A stretch of DNA of 64,000 bases, taken from positions 49,245 through 113,244 of the forward strand of contig JAGCSE010000090.1 of NCBI GenBank assembly GCA_017964325.1, written 5' to 3'. Below the pieces are notes generated by a model. It ran no database searches and was not told the DNA's origin. It saw only the letters and a program-made list of their open reading frames with translations. A program made the translations under genes and the position numbers. Positions 34,299-44,000 of this stretch are shown here, one piece after another. This DNA comes from Victivallales bacterium (GTDB taxonomy: Bacteria; Verrucomicrobiota; Lentisphaeria; Oligosphaerales; Oligosphaeraceae). Each line of letters opens with the position of its first letter. The first letter of the stretch is position 1.

Positions 34299-35570
34299 TT
34301 AATTGCGTGGTCTGTCCAGTCGGAACATGGGAATTAGCCAGAAGAGCAGGAAAACGAATGCGGCTCCGAAATAGGCTTTGAACATGGCGATGCCGTTGCC
34401 GAAAAAATGTTCGCAAATACGGATGATGGCTCCTGAAGACAACATTCCGATGAGGCTTGCGGAGACTCCAGTGGCGACATGGATGAACATGGTGCCGATG
34501 ACTTGATGCTCCTTTGGAACCGTTTGCAGAAAATAGAAGACGATAGCGGAGTTGCTAAGCGCGGCGTAAGCTCCGATAAGGCAGAATGGCATGAACAGGA
34601 CGATTTTCATCCATTCGTGGCTGAAGGCGGAGGGAACGGCCAGCCAGAAGATGCAGACAGGAAAGACAAGCAGATAGGTCAGAATCGACAAGTTCTTGGC
34701 TCCGAATCGCTTGGCGACAGGGGCGGTCAACTTGGAGCCGACGATGGCCGCGGCGAATTGCGCTGTCGAGAAGATGATGGCGTGCGTGTCCGAAACATTG
34801 TAGCCGCGCTTTAGTGTGGCGACGGAAAGCGATGCAAGCATGATGGTTCCGAGGTTGAAGGCGATGCCAGACCATATCTGCTTGCGGAGGCATGGATCGT
34901 GGATGGCATTATGGAGCTGCGGCAGTTGTGGTTGGCGGGCGGAGTCGCGCAAGGAAGACGTTTCGTTGATTTTGCGGATGAAAAGGGAGGCCGTTACGCC
35001 CATGGCGGCTCCTGCGAGGATGATGCAGGAGAGTACGCCGATGCTGTCGTTCCAATGCAAAATGATGCTGACTGTTACCAGAGAGCAGACGGCCGCCACG
35101 TAGAAATGCGCGTTGGATTCGCCGAGCAGTTTGGCGCGGTCGTTATTGGTGGTGATGTCGCCGATGAGAGGTTGTGCCATGACGATGCCCGCTGCACGGA
35201 AGCCATAGAACAGGAAGCAGTTAAGTAACAACCAGCCGATGGCCAGATGTTTGCTGTACGGTGCTATGAGCGCACTGGAAGCCACCATGACTGCAGCGCA
35301 GTTGCGGGCAACCCAGAAATCTGCTTGTGTCTGCGCTGCACCGACTTGACGTGTGCGCAGGACGCCCAATGGGAGCAGAAGGTAGCCGAGGAAGAGCATC
35401 GCGCCGATGATGGCGATGACAGTATTGGACGCTTCTAGTTTGTTTGCGAACAGCACGACGACCATCTCGCCGAGGCACATATAGGATGCGCCGTTGACCA
35501 GGCAGTAGCGGTTGTAGTTCAATTGAGAGGTTTGTCGTTGTTCTTCTGATAATGAATGGTCGAAAATCAT
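34299..35570 (-). CDS. MFS transporter
   Basis: A 423-residue protein with about twelve hydrophobic segments. The ATG at 35570 (MIFDHSLSEEQ) is preferred over the ATG seven codons upstream. Near residue 55 is a GYLLLPLGVLRTRQVG loop, the position where MFS family members carry the Gly/Arg cytoplasmic motif. It lies 27 bp downstream of the GH2 gene in the same direction and probably imports a sugar released by that enzyme. The substrate is inferred from context only. Confidence 0.75.
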   Translation of the reverse strand: MIFDHSLSEEQRQTSQLNYNRYCLVNGASYMCLGEMVVVLFANKLEASNTVIAIIGAMLFLGYLLLPLGVLRTRQVGAAQTQADFWVARNCAAVMVASSALIAPYSKHLAIGWLLLNCFLFYGFRAAGIVMAQPLIGDITTNNDRAKLLGESNAHFYVAAVCSLVTVSIILHWNDSIGVLSCIILAGAAMGVTASLFIRKINETSSLRDSARQPQLPQLHNAIHDPCLRKQIWSGIAFNLGTIMLASLSVATLKRGYNVSDTHAIIFSTAQFAAAIVGSKLTAPVAKRFGAKNLSILTYLLVFPVCIFWLAVPSAFSHEWMKIVLFMPFCLIGAYAALSNSAIVFYFLQTVPKEHQVIGTMFIHVATGVSASLIGMLSSGAIIRICEHFFGNGIAMFKAYFGAAFVFLLFWLIPMFRLDRPRN

Positions 35571-35597
35571 GGAAACATACAGACAGTGCAAGAGACG

Positions 35598-37940
35598 CTA
35601 ACTTAAAAAGTAACAGGTGGATGCCAAGCCGTCGGCGCGGGCGAAGAGTTGGAAATGCGCGGCGGAGGTGTTGAGCTTCACGGCCACGCTGATTTTTCCT
35701 GCGTGCATTCGACGTGACGTGCAGGGTACGGGGACGTGGTCCGTATTGTCGGAGCCTGTGCCGACAATATGGCCGCCACCTGTGCCGTCGAAATGCACAA
35801 ACGGCGTCGCATCAGGAATATCGCGTCCTTCTGCATCAATGGCTGTGCAGGTGAAGAGGGCGATGTCTTCGCCATTGAAATGGACGGGGCCATTGGCGAG
35901 TTCAAGCTTCAATGCGGCGGCCGGGCCAGTCGTTTCCTTCACATCCCGAACGGCGATTTTGCCGCTGACGTAGCCGATGGCTTCCAGACGGCCAGGCAGG
36001 TATTCCACGGGATATTCGAGATGCGTGTAGGGCGTGACGGCTTTACGGCCAAGACTGTTGCCGTTGAGGAACAGTTCGACTTCTTCACAGTTTGTGTAAA
36101 TCCAGACAGTTACGGGCATGCCTTCCAAGCCTTTGTGGTTCCAATGCGGCAGCACGTGAATCATCGGTGTGTCGAGCCAGTGGGACTGGTTCTGATAGAA
36201 GGCGTCTTTCTTTTGCAGGAACAGGTCAATGGCACCCGAAACGGAGCAGAGGCGCGGCCAGACGGCTTCGCCGCGATGTTCGACGGCGTCCCATTGGAAG
36301 CCGCCGCCGATCCATGGGCGCGACATGATGAATTTCCATGTTTCTTCGCGGCCGAAGGCGAAAGTTCCCGAACCTGGATTGCGGTCGCGCGCGTCCAGAC
36401 GGCCCGTGTCGTGGCTGTCGCCGTAATACCATCCGCGCGTCGAGCCGACGGCACAATTTTCACTGGAGATGATCGGCGTGTTCGGATAGTCTTCATGCGA
36501 TTTGTCGAACAAACCGAGGCTGTAGTTGATGCCGATGACATCGAGTTCGCCGCGGACGAGAGCATTGGCGGGATGGTCGATGGCGGCGACGAGGGGGCGT
36601 GTCGGATCGAGCTTGCGGACGGCGTGGGCGAGTGCCTTTTGGATGCGGACGCCTTGCGGGATGGAGAAATACATGGATTCTTCGTTGCCAGTGGACCAGA
36701 GGATGACGGACGGGCGGTTGCGGTCACGTTTCACGAGCATTTCCATTTGGGCGATGGCGTCGGGATTGGATTCGAAGCGGCGTGTTTCGTCCATGACAAG
36801 CAGTCCGAGTTCGTCGCAGGCGTCCATGAACGCCTCCTGATGGGGGTAGTGGCTTGTGCGGAAGGCGTTGGCGCCCATCTCTTTGTAAAGTTGCGCCTTG
36901 TAGCGGCAGAGATTGTCGGAAACGGCCTTGCCAACGAGCCCCATGTCCAGATGGCCGCAGACGCCTTTGATCTTCACGTTGCGGCCGTTCAGGAAGAAGC
37001 CTTTATCGGTGGTGAAGACGGCTTCGCGGAAGCCGAAGCGTTGCTCAACCGTGTCGCAGACGGTCCATTCGCCGTTGATTTTTTTGCGGACGGTCACGAC
37101 GGTGGTGTATTGTTTCGGCGAGTCGATATCCCACAGTTGTGGATCGCGAATGGTCGTTCCAGCTGAAAGCGTTACGATGTCGCGGGCTTTGGCGACGCCG
37201 TTCATGGACAGTGTTGCGACGGACTGGCCTTCCGGATCGCGCAGGTCGCATGCGATCTGGACGGCTTCGTCCGCATAGCTGTCGTTGCGGACATCGACTT
37301 CCACAGGCACTTGCCAGAGCGAATCTTGCAACTTTCGGACAGGCAGGAAGACGCCCCATAGATCGACGGCGACCATGTCCGTCTTGACGAGCCAGACGTT
37401 GCGGTAGATTCCGCCGCCTTCGTACCACCATGTTTCGTAGCTGTCTGGATTCACATAGACGGAGAGGACGTTCTCCTGGTCGAATCGCGCAAGATCCGTG
37501 ATGTCAACCTCAAAGGAGACATAGCCGCCTTCGTTGTGCTTGAGGAAGCAACCGTTGAGAAAGATGTCGGAGATGCCCGTAATACCTTCGAAATAAACGA
37601 CAAGGCGTTTTGATTCGTCTTCCGGTGCGAGCTTGAAGTGGCGGCGGTACCATGCGGGATACGATTTGAAATAGCCCAACGCGCATGTTTCGTCCTGCGA
37701 CGGCGTCTGGGCGATGATGTAGTCATGGGGCAGATCAACGGTTTGCCATGGTTCGGACGAAAGTTCCGTCGTGGTGCTCCAATGTTCATGGACATCGATA
37801 TGATGATAGGCTCCGGGGCCCCATTTGAGGCGTTCCGTCTTGGCGGAGAGATACATGCCGGCCTTCGTCTTGGCGACTGGCGGGGCGGGGGGATTGACGA
37901 GCACGCGCCAACCATGGTTCAGATTGATTTTTTCTCGCAT
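35598..37940 (-). CDS. GH2-family glycoside hydrolase (beta-galactosidase-like)
   Basis: A 780-residue protein. The ATG at 37940 begins with MREKINLNHGWRV, the usual GH2 opening. Domains: sugar-binding jelly roll (about 30-190, FEGITGISDIFLNGC, YVNPDSYETWWYEGGGIYRNVWL), immunoglobulin-like domain, TIM barrel with FRTSHYPHQEAFMDACDELG, acid/base WSTGNEES and the candidate nucleophile Glu in PIISSENCAVG. Two further beta domains follow (EVELFLNGNSLGRK, DUF4982-like). No signal peptide is present, so it is probably cytoplasmic. It is transcribed with the MFS transporter gene and divergently from the oxidoreductase pair. Confidence 0.9.
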   Translation of the reverse strand: MREKINLNHGWRVLVNPPAPPVAKTKAGMYLSAKTERLKWGPGAYHHIDVHEHWSTTTELSSEPWQTVDLPHDYIIAQTPSQDETCALGYFKSYPAWYRRHFKLAPEDESKRLVVYFEGITGISDIFLNGCFLKHNEGGYVSFEVDITDLARFDQENVLSVYVNPDSYETWWYEGGGIYRNVWLVKTDMVAVDLWGVFLPVRKLQDSLWQVPVEVDVRNDSYADEAVQIACDLRDPEGQSVATLSMNGVAKARDIVTLSAGTTIRDPQLWDIDSPKQYTTVVTVRKKINGEWTVCDTVEQRFGFREAVFTTDKGFFLNGRNVKIKGVCGHLDMGLVGKAVSDNLCRYKAQLYKEMGANAFRTSHYPHQEAFMDACDELGLLVMDETRRFESNPDAIAQMEMLVKRDRNRPSVILWSTGNEESMYFSIPQGVRIQKALAHAVRKLDPTRPLVAAIDHPANALVRGELDVIGINYSLGLFDKSHEDYPNTPIISSENCAVGSTRGWYYGDSHDTGRLDARDRNPGSGTFAFGREETWKFIMSRPWIGGGFQWDAVEHRGEAVWPRLCSVSGAIDLFLQKKDAFYQNQSHWLDTPMIHVLPHWNHKGLEGMPVTVWIYTNCEEVELFLNGNSLGRKAVTPYTHLEYPVEYLPGRLEAIGYVSGKIAVRDVKETTGPAAALKLELANGPVHFNGEDIALFTCTAIDAEGRDIPDATPFVHFDGTGGGHIVGTGSDNTDHVPVPCTSRRMHAGKISVAVKLNTSAAHFQLFARADGLASTCYFLS

Positions 37941-38073
37941 AGTGACCTGCTTGAGATTGCTTTTTAATGGAAGATAGTTTAATTTAAAGGTAAAAATGAA
38001 TATGTCCAAGATATTATTGATGTGTCTCCAGAAAATCTGGGGCTACAAAATAAATTGAAAAGGAATAAAGGGT
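37941..38073. promoter_or_regulatory. Divergent promoter region, GH2/MFS versus Gfo pair
   Basis: 133 bp between the GH2 start (minus) and the first Gfo/Idh/MocA start (plus). It is AT-rich and carries AAGGAATAAAGGG just before the plus-strand ATG. Shared control of both directions is plausible. No reliable -35/-10 pair or operator could be fixed. Confidence 0.4.
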
Positions 38074-39336
38074 ATGAGCGAAAAGAAAATCAAACTGGGT
38101 GTGTTCGGGGCTGGTCGTGGTGCGTATCTTGGCAAAGTGGCGAGGACGCTTGGCTTCGAGCTGGTGGCGTTGTGCGACGTCTTCGAGGCGAAGCTCAACC
38201 ATGTGCGGAAAGACCTTGGCAGCGATGACAAAGGGATCACCTATTACACAGATTACGACAAATTCCTGCAACACGATTTCGACGCTGTGATTCTTGCGAA
38301 CTATGCGACGCAGCATGCTCCGGCGGCCGTGAAGGCGTTGAAGGCCGGCAAGCATGTCATGAGCGAATGCATGGCGATGCTGACGATGGGCGAAGCGCTG
38401 GAACTCGTTGAGGCCGTGGAGGAAAGCGGACTCGTCTATTCCTTTGCGGAGAACTATCCGTACAGCGCGCGGAATATGGAAATGGCGCGTCTCATGCAGT
38501 CGGGCGAAATGGGCAAGTTCCTGTACGGCGAGGCGGAATACGTCCATCCCATGTCGATAAAAGGCCGTGTGTCATTGACTTCCGGACCTGAACACTGGCG
38601 TTCGTGGATGCCGGTGACGTATTATTGCACGCATTCGATGGGGCCCATCATGCGGATCACGGGAACACGTCCCGTTCGCGTGAACGGCTTTATCGTGCCG
38701 CATGATTTCGACGATCCTTTCAATCATGGCGCGGGATTGATCAAAATCGACGACTGCATGAGCATTCTCATGTGCCAGATGGACAACGGCTCGTTGGCCA
38801 GAATCATGCCGTGTTCAAAACTGCGCGACATGGGCAACCGTGTGCGCATCTGCTGCAACCGCGGCACGATGGAGGCGAATCAAGGCACCAACGGACAGTT
38901 GCGCGTCCGTCGCATGCATCTGGATTGGCCCGAAGAGCAGCCTGAGACGGAATTCTACGAGCCGAAGTTCCCGGAAGAATTCGCGAAGGCGGCGGAAGCA
39001 GGCCATGGCGGCGGCGACTATTTCACCAGTTATTTCTTCGGAGAGGCGATCCGCGGCCATCGTCCCGTCGATATCGACGTCTATAAGGCGATCGACATGT
39101 CGGCCATCGGCATTCTCGGCTACAAGTCCGCATTGCAGCATGGCGTTCCGATGGAAATGGTTGATTTCCATGACAAGAAGGCGCGTGAAATCTACCGTGG
39201 CGACAATTGGAATCCGGATCCGGCGATTCCCTGCAAGGACAAGCCGTTCTCCAGCGTACTGGGCAAGATCGAATTCGGCGGAGAGGATCTGGCAGAGTTC
39301 CGCCGTCTTCGTAAGGAATATGAAGAGTCGCTGTAA
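38074..39336 (+). CDS. Gfo/Idh/MocA-family oxidoreductase, tandem copy 1
   Basis: A 420-residue protein with the Rossmann stretch IKLGVFGAGRGAYLGKVAR (6-24) and a family-equivalent strand at KHVMSECMAML, where the usual E-K-P is replaced by S-E-C-M. The C-terminal domain has GPIMRITGTRPVRVNGF and HGGGDYF. It is a near duplicate of the next gene along its full length. The E-K-P to S-E-C-M difference means the canonical catalytic Lys is absent at that position, so the reaction may differ from standard dehydrogenases. Probably cytoplasmic. Confidence 0.88.
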   Translation: MSEKKIKLGVFGAGRGAYLGKVARTLGFELVALCDVFEAKLNHVRKDLGSDDKGITYYTDYDKFLQHDFDAVILANYATQHAPAAVKALKAGKHVMSECMAMLTMGEALELVEAVEESGLVYSFAENYPYSARNMEMARLMQSGEMGKFLYGEAEYVHPMSIKGRVSLTSGPEHWRSWMPVTYYCTHSMGPIMRITGTRPVRVNGFIVPHDFDDPFNHGAGLIKIDDCMSILMCQMDNGSLARIMPCSKLRDMGNRVRICCNRGTMEANQGTNGQLRVRRMHLDWPEEQPETEFYEPKFPEEFAKAAEAGHGGGDYFTSYFFGEAIRGHRPVDIDVYKAIDMSAIGILGYKSALQHGVPMEMVDFHDKKAREIYRGDNWNPDPAIPCKDKPFSSVLGKIEFGGEDLAEFRRLRKEYEESL

Positions 39337-39397
39337 TTTGATGGAATGATCCATTTAACTATCGTTGATTGCGATTGATACGAAAAGGATTGTGAAT

Positions 39398-40657
39398 ATG
39401 GGCGAAAAGAAAATCAAACTTGGCGTGTTCGGTGCAGGGCGCGGTGCGTATCTGGCGAATGTTGCGCGGCAGATCGGATTTGAACTGGTGGCGTTGTGCG
39501 ACGTTTTCGAAGCGCAACTGCGCCATGCGAAAAAGACGCTCGGCGGCGATGACAAAGGCATCACCTATTATACGGATTATGACAAATTCCTGCAGCATGA
39601 TTTCGATGCCGTGATTCTCGCGAACTATGCAACGCAGCATGCTCCGGCCGCCGTTAAGGCGTTGAAGGCCGGCAAGCATGTCATGAGCGAATGCATGGCC
39701 ATGTTCACAATGGGGGAGGCGGTGGAACTCGTTGAAGCCGTGGAGGAAAGCGGGCTCGTCTATTCGTTTGCGGAGAACTATCCGTACAGTGCGCAGAATC
39801 TGGAAATGGCGCGGCTTGTGCAGTCGGGCGAAATGGGAAAGTTCCTGTACGGTGAAGGCGAATATATCCATCCCGTCGGTCTAAAAGACCGCGTATCATT
39901 GACTTCCGGACCTGAACACTGGCGGGCATGGATGCCGATTACATATTACAGCACGCATTCGATGGGGCCGATCATGCGGATTACGGGAACGCGTCCTGTC
40001 CGCGTGAACGGCTTCGTCGTGCCGCATGATTTCGACGATCCGCACAACCAAGGGCCGTGCAAGATCAAAATCGATGACTGTGCGAGCATTCTTATGTGCC
40101 AGATGGACAACGGCGCGTTGGCTAAAGTTATGCCGTGCGCTAAGTTGCGCGACCATGGCAACCGTTTCCGCATCTGCTGCAATCGCGGCACGATGGAATG
40201 GAACCAGGGGAACAGCCAATTGCGTGTCCGTCGGATGCATCTGGACTGGCCAGGCGAGCAGCCTGAGACGGAATTCTATGATCCGAAATTTCCGGAAGAT
40301 TTTGCGAACGCCGCAGGCTTCGGCCATGGCGGCGGTGATTTCTTCACGAATTATTTCTTCGCGGAGGCGATCCGCGGACATCGTCCCGTCGATATCGATG
40401 TCTATAAGGCGATTGACATGACGGCCATCGGCATTCTTGGATACAAGTCCGCCTTGCAGCATGGTGTTCCGATGGAAATCGTTGATTTCCATGACAAGAA
40501 GGCGCGTGAAATCTTCCGCGGCGACGATTGGAATCCGGATCCGTCCCGTCCGTGCAAGAACAAGCCGTTCTCCAGCGTCTTGGGTAAATTGGAATATTCC
40601 GACGATGATCTGGCGGAGTTCCGCCGCCTGCGGAAGGAATATGAAGAAAAACTATAA
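39398..40657 (+). CDS. Gfo/Idh/MocA-family oxidoreductase, tandem copy 2
   Basis: A 419-residue protein. The ATG at 39398 matches the start of copy 1 and follows AAAGGAT. It is almost colinear with copy 1, with the same IKLGVFGAGRGAYLANVAR nucleotide site and the same KHVMSECMAMF in place of the E-K-P motif. Differences are scattered, with no domain gained or lost. It lies 61 bp downstream in the same transcript, which ends at an intrinsic terminator about 105 bp later. Two co-expressed copies may form a heteromer or act on related substrates. Confidence 0.88.
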   Translation: MGEKKIKLGVFGAGRGAYLANVARQIGFELVALCDVFEAQLRHAKKTLGGDDKGITYYTDYDKFLQHDFDAVILANYATQHAPAAVKALKAGKHVMSECMAMFTMGEAVELVEAVEESGLVYSFAENYPYSAQNLEMARLVQSGEMGKFLYGEGEYIHPVGLKDRVSLTSGPEHWRAWMPITYYSTHSMGPIMRITGTRPVRVNGFVVPHDFDDPHNQGPCKIKIDDCASILMCQMDNGALAKVMPCAKLRDHGNRFRICCNRGTMEWNQGNSQLRVRRMHLDWPGEQPETEFYDPKFPEDFANAAGFGHGGGDFFTNYFFAEAIRGHRPVDIDVYKAIDMTAIGILGYKSALQHGVPMEIVDFHDKKAREIFRGDDWNPDPSRPCKNKPFSSVLGKLEYSDDDLAEFRRLRKEYEEKL

Positions 40658-41003
40658 TGATTGAGATTCTACATCATAACCATCTTATTTAAATCATCTT
40701 GTAAATAGTGCCTGCTGATTAATGCAGTTTTTATAAATCAAGCAGACACTAAATAAATTAAGGGCACTCCACAACGCAGGAGTGCCTTTTTTGTCATCTT
40801 TCTCCTATTATTTTTCGCATAAATGTCTAAAATGACATTTGGTCATTTTCAGCTTGAATATAGTTATGCAAGAAGACTATATATCAGTTCAAAAAGAATA
40901 AGACTGTCAAGTGAAGACTGGAAATGTGTCCGCTTCAATCCTTCATGAGGAACTGCTGAGGAAAGGCGCACAGAGTTTTGATGGGTAGGAGGGAGACGAC
41001 GAC
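40658..41003. other. 346-bp intergenic region with inverted repeats
   Basis: AT-rich, non-coding. It holds an AGTG-CCTGCT ... AGCAG-ACACT inverted repeat around 40708-40749, the intrinsic terminator at 40763-40792 and an AAATGTC-TAAAAT-GACATTT palindrome at 40823-40842. The rest (about 40850-41003) shows no open frame or known RNA element. Confidence 0.5.
40763..40792 (+). terminator. Intrinsic terminator after the oxidoreductase pair
   Basis: Stem GGCACTCC (40763-40770) pairs with GGAGTGCC (40779-40786) around an 8-base loop, followed directly by six T. This is a textbook rho-independent terminator for the plus-strand transcript carrying the two Gfo/Idh/MocA genes. Confidence 0.92.
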
Positions 41004-44000
41004 TTACCAGCGGTAGTAGCGGTAGGGATCATCCGTGGCTTCAGGCGTCTGGAGATAATAGGAACGGAGCCATGCCTTGTCGGGGGGGGGATTTGAGAGA
41101 ATCTGCATGATCGGATTGTTCACATCAGCTCCAAGATTTGTGAGAATCTTCGCGACGGTGAAGACGGAACGCCTGTAAGATGTTCGCAAATATGGCTTGG
41201 TAGCGGTGTCGAAATCCCACGGAGCCACTTGGATGCAGACGACGACACGCGAATCGTAAATTGTTGCGGTGAAGGAGGGAAGGTAGAGGTTGTACTTGTC
41301 GTTTTCGTATTTGTCAGGGAACTGGATGGCCGTCTTGTCGAGTTTGGCGTGCCAGTAGAGGTCTGCGGAGGTCATGCCGCGGATGATTTCCATGGCTGTT
41401 TCGGCGATTTCCTTGTCGGGCATGTCCTTCACATAATCCTGTGATGCCTTGAGGTTTTTCTTGGCTGGTTCAAGAACCTGCGGATGGTTTTCCAATGGGA
41501 ACGGAACGGCGAATTGAAGCGGTTCGTCCGCTGCTTTGAAACCCGCTGTTTCCAATTCTTCGCGATTGAGTCCAAGGGCGATGAGACCCGCTGGCTTCTT
41601 ATCCTTTAGTTCCAGTCGCTCAAGAAGTTTTATCGGTTTTCTTGCGTTCAGCTTGATGTGCTGCAACATTTCGAGAGGGGCACCGTGGGCGCACAGGAGG
41701 ATGTCATTGCGAAGTGGCTGGTCTTCGTAGTCTTCGAAATCTATCTTCAAGTCTTGCAGGAGCTTGCGACCTTCAGGACCGCCCACGTAATACACTTTCC
41801 GTTTGATGGGCGGCTTGGGAGTTGAATAGAGATAGTCGATGAGACGGCAGACGATGCGGTCCGCGATGGGATCGTTTTCCGTGCGGGCGGTGACGTCAAG
41901 CTGGCAGAAAATTGTACGTCCTTCGCCAACAATGAGTTCCATAAGTGGTGCATATTGGAGGTCGAAGCCGCCGACGGCAAGTGGCCGCCAGTTGCCCACA
42001 GATGGCTTTTCGATAAGAACAGAAGCGACATTGCCATGGTTGCCAGCTGTCCAAACTCGCGTGTTGTTGAAGCCGAGCCAATTCCATTGGGGCGAATGTT
42101 GTTCATGTTCAGGCAGTTCGAGGAACGGCGGAGTCAATGTGGAGGAACCACGCCAATTCTTCAATGCGTCGTTGGCGGCATTCTGCTCGTCTTCGTCTAT
42201 GGTCGTAAGGCAGTCTTTGAACGCAGGATGGATGAATTTGGTAACGTAGAGTTCGCGGAGGCCGTGGATATTGGCGCGGAAACCGAGACGTTTGGTCAAA
42301 GCATCGTAGGACTGTTCGAAGAACAAGACCTTTCCTTTGAAAATGGCGCCGGGAAGCCATGTGATCTGCGTGGGGTCGTCGAGGGCTTCGCGTCCGATGA
42401 CGATGGTTTTATTGAAATCGGGGGCCGCATCTGCAGTCAATGGCACAAGTTGCAGCATGGAAATGCTTTGCAGATATTGAGTTGTCAGTCCTTTGGGATC
42501 ATAGATTTGGACGGACTGGCCGTTGAGGATGTTGTCCTGTTCGGGGAGGACTTGGAATTCGAACTGATCTGTCCATATGTCGCCGTTGTCGAATTCAGCT
42601 TTGATGACGATACGCGAGTCGAATGTATGGTTGAGGAGGCCTGAATCGATGACGGAGCAGTCGATGGGAACGAATTGGATCATGCCTGGTTTGATTTTGG
42701 TGGAGAAGGACTTGATGAGGCTTTGGCAACGCCACGTGCCTTTCACGGTACGAGTTTCGCGAGAGTCGTTGATCAGTACGATGGTTTTGCGGATGTTTTC
42801 GCTCTGCTTGTAGGCGTGAGTTTTGTCAGTGAAATTGTCGGCTGGTCCTGCGATGTATGCACAAGTCTCTTTGTTCCAACGGAGAAAGGCTTCTCCGAGC
42901 GGCGTGGGACGCCAAGCTGCAGGGTCGGTCTTGCCGTAGATGAATTGGCCTGGAATAGCGGTCAGACGGTCGGGGAAGATGCCAGGTTGTTTGAGGACGC
43001 TCAAATCGTTGAGGATGACGGGGCGCGGAGCGTTTTCGGGCGATTGCCAGAACTCGCCTTGATCCCACGGAAGCATGGCGGGGACTCCGAACGTCCTGTG
43101 GGAACGCCAGTTATCCGTAGCGTATTTTGCCATGATTTGGTGGTAGAAGGGGTATTTTCTGATGGGGCTATTTAGGGAGGACCATGCGAACGGCTTGCCA
43201 GTCTCCCAAAGCTTCTGTTCGTGTTCGATGACGTCATGGCCGTATTTGGCGGCCTGGCTGTAGGCTTCTTCGCCGATTTCGGCTGCGGCGAACTCTGTGC
43301 CCCAGATGCTTTGGAAGGCTTCCGTCCGCCAGATGAACGCGGGGCCGCGGTAGCTTGACCAGCTGGAAATATGTGGAAGGCCCCATTCGACAAAGAACGC
43401 AGGTTTTACACCTTTTGCCGCCCAGTGTTTCATCCACTCCGAACGTTCCTGCAAGGGAGCCCAGTTGAGGTAGATGTTGACACTGTGCAAATCTCCCAAG
43501 TTGCCTGATTCGTGATGGTAAACGAGTCGCGTGCTGTCCAGAGACTTGATGATTTTTTCAGCGTGCGTGGCCTGGTTGCGGCGGTTTCCCTCGATGGGCT
43601 TGTCGGATTCGACATCCTTTTCGGGATGATATAAGCCATCAATTTTCAATGGGTTCTGGTCTCCTGCGTAGCCGCAGGCGTTGTGGTTGATGGCGTACAT
43701 GACGACGGCTGGATTGTTGGTGACCTTGCGGATGAGGAACTGTGTTATCTGTTCATAGCGGTCACGGACGGCTGGGGCGTGGAGGTTCCAGTTGAAATCC
43801 TTTAAGTGTGGAAGTGAGAAGGACATGAGAAAGCCATTTTTCGCGCCTGCGTTGAGCAATCCCTCCAGATAATTCATGGAGCCGAAGCTGAAATTGTAGT
43901 GGCCGTTGATGAGGAAATTGAAGCCGTAAAGCTTCATGCGGTCCATCATTTCGGTGGCTTGTGGCTCGGCGGAGCATTCGTTGGTGATGGACGAACCGGC

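Noticed and set aside
35736..37166. 476-codon plus-strand frame opposite the GH2 gene
   Set aside because: Its translation is low-complexity Val/Ala/Asp-rich text with no family features; the opposite strand encodes a complete GH2 enzyme.
40708..40749. Possible attC/integron or tRNA-like element from inverted repeats
   Set aside because: No integrase core-site pattern and no tRNA cloverleaf; only short imperfect arms.
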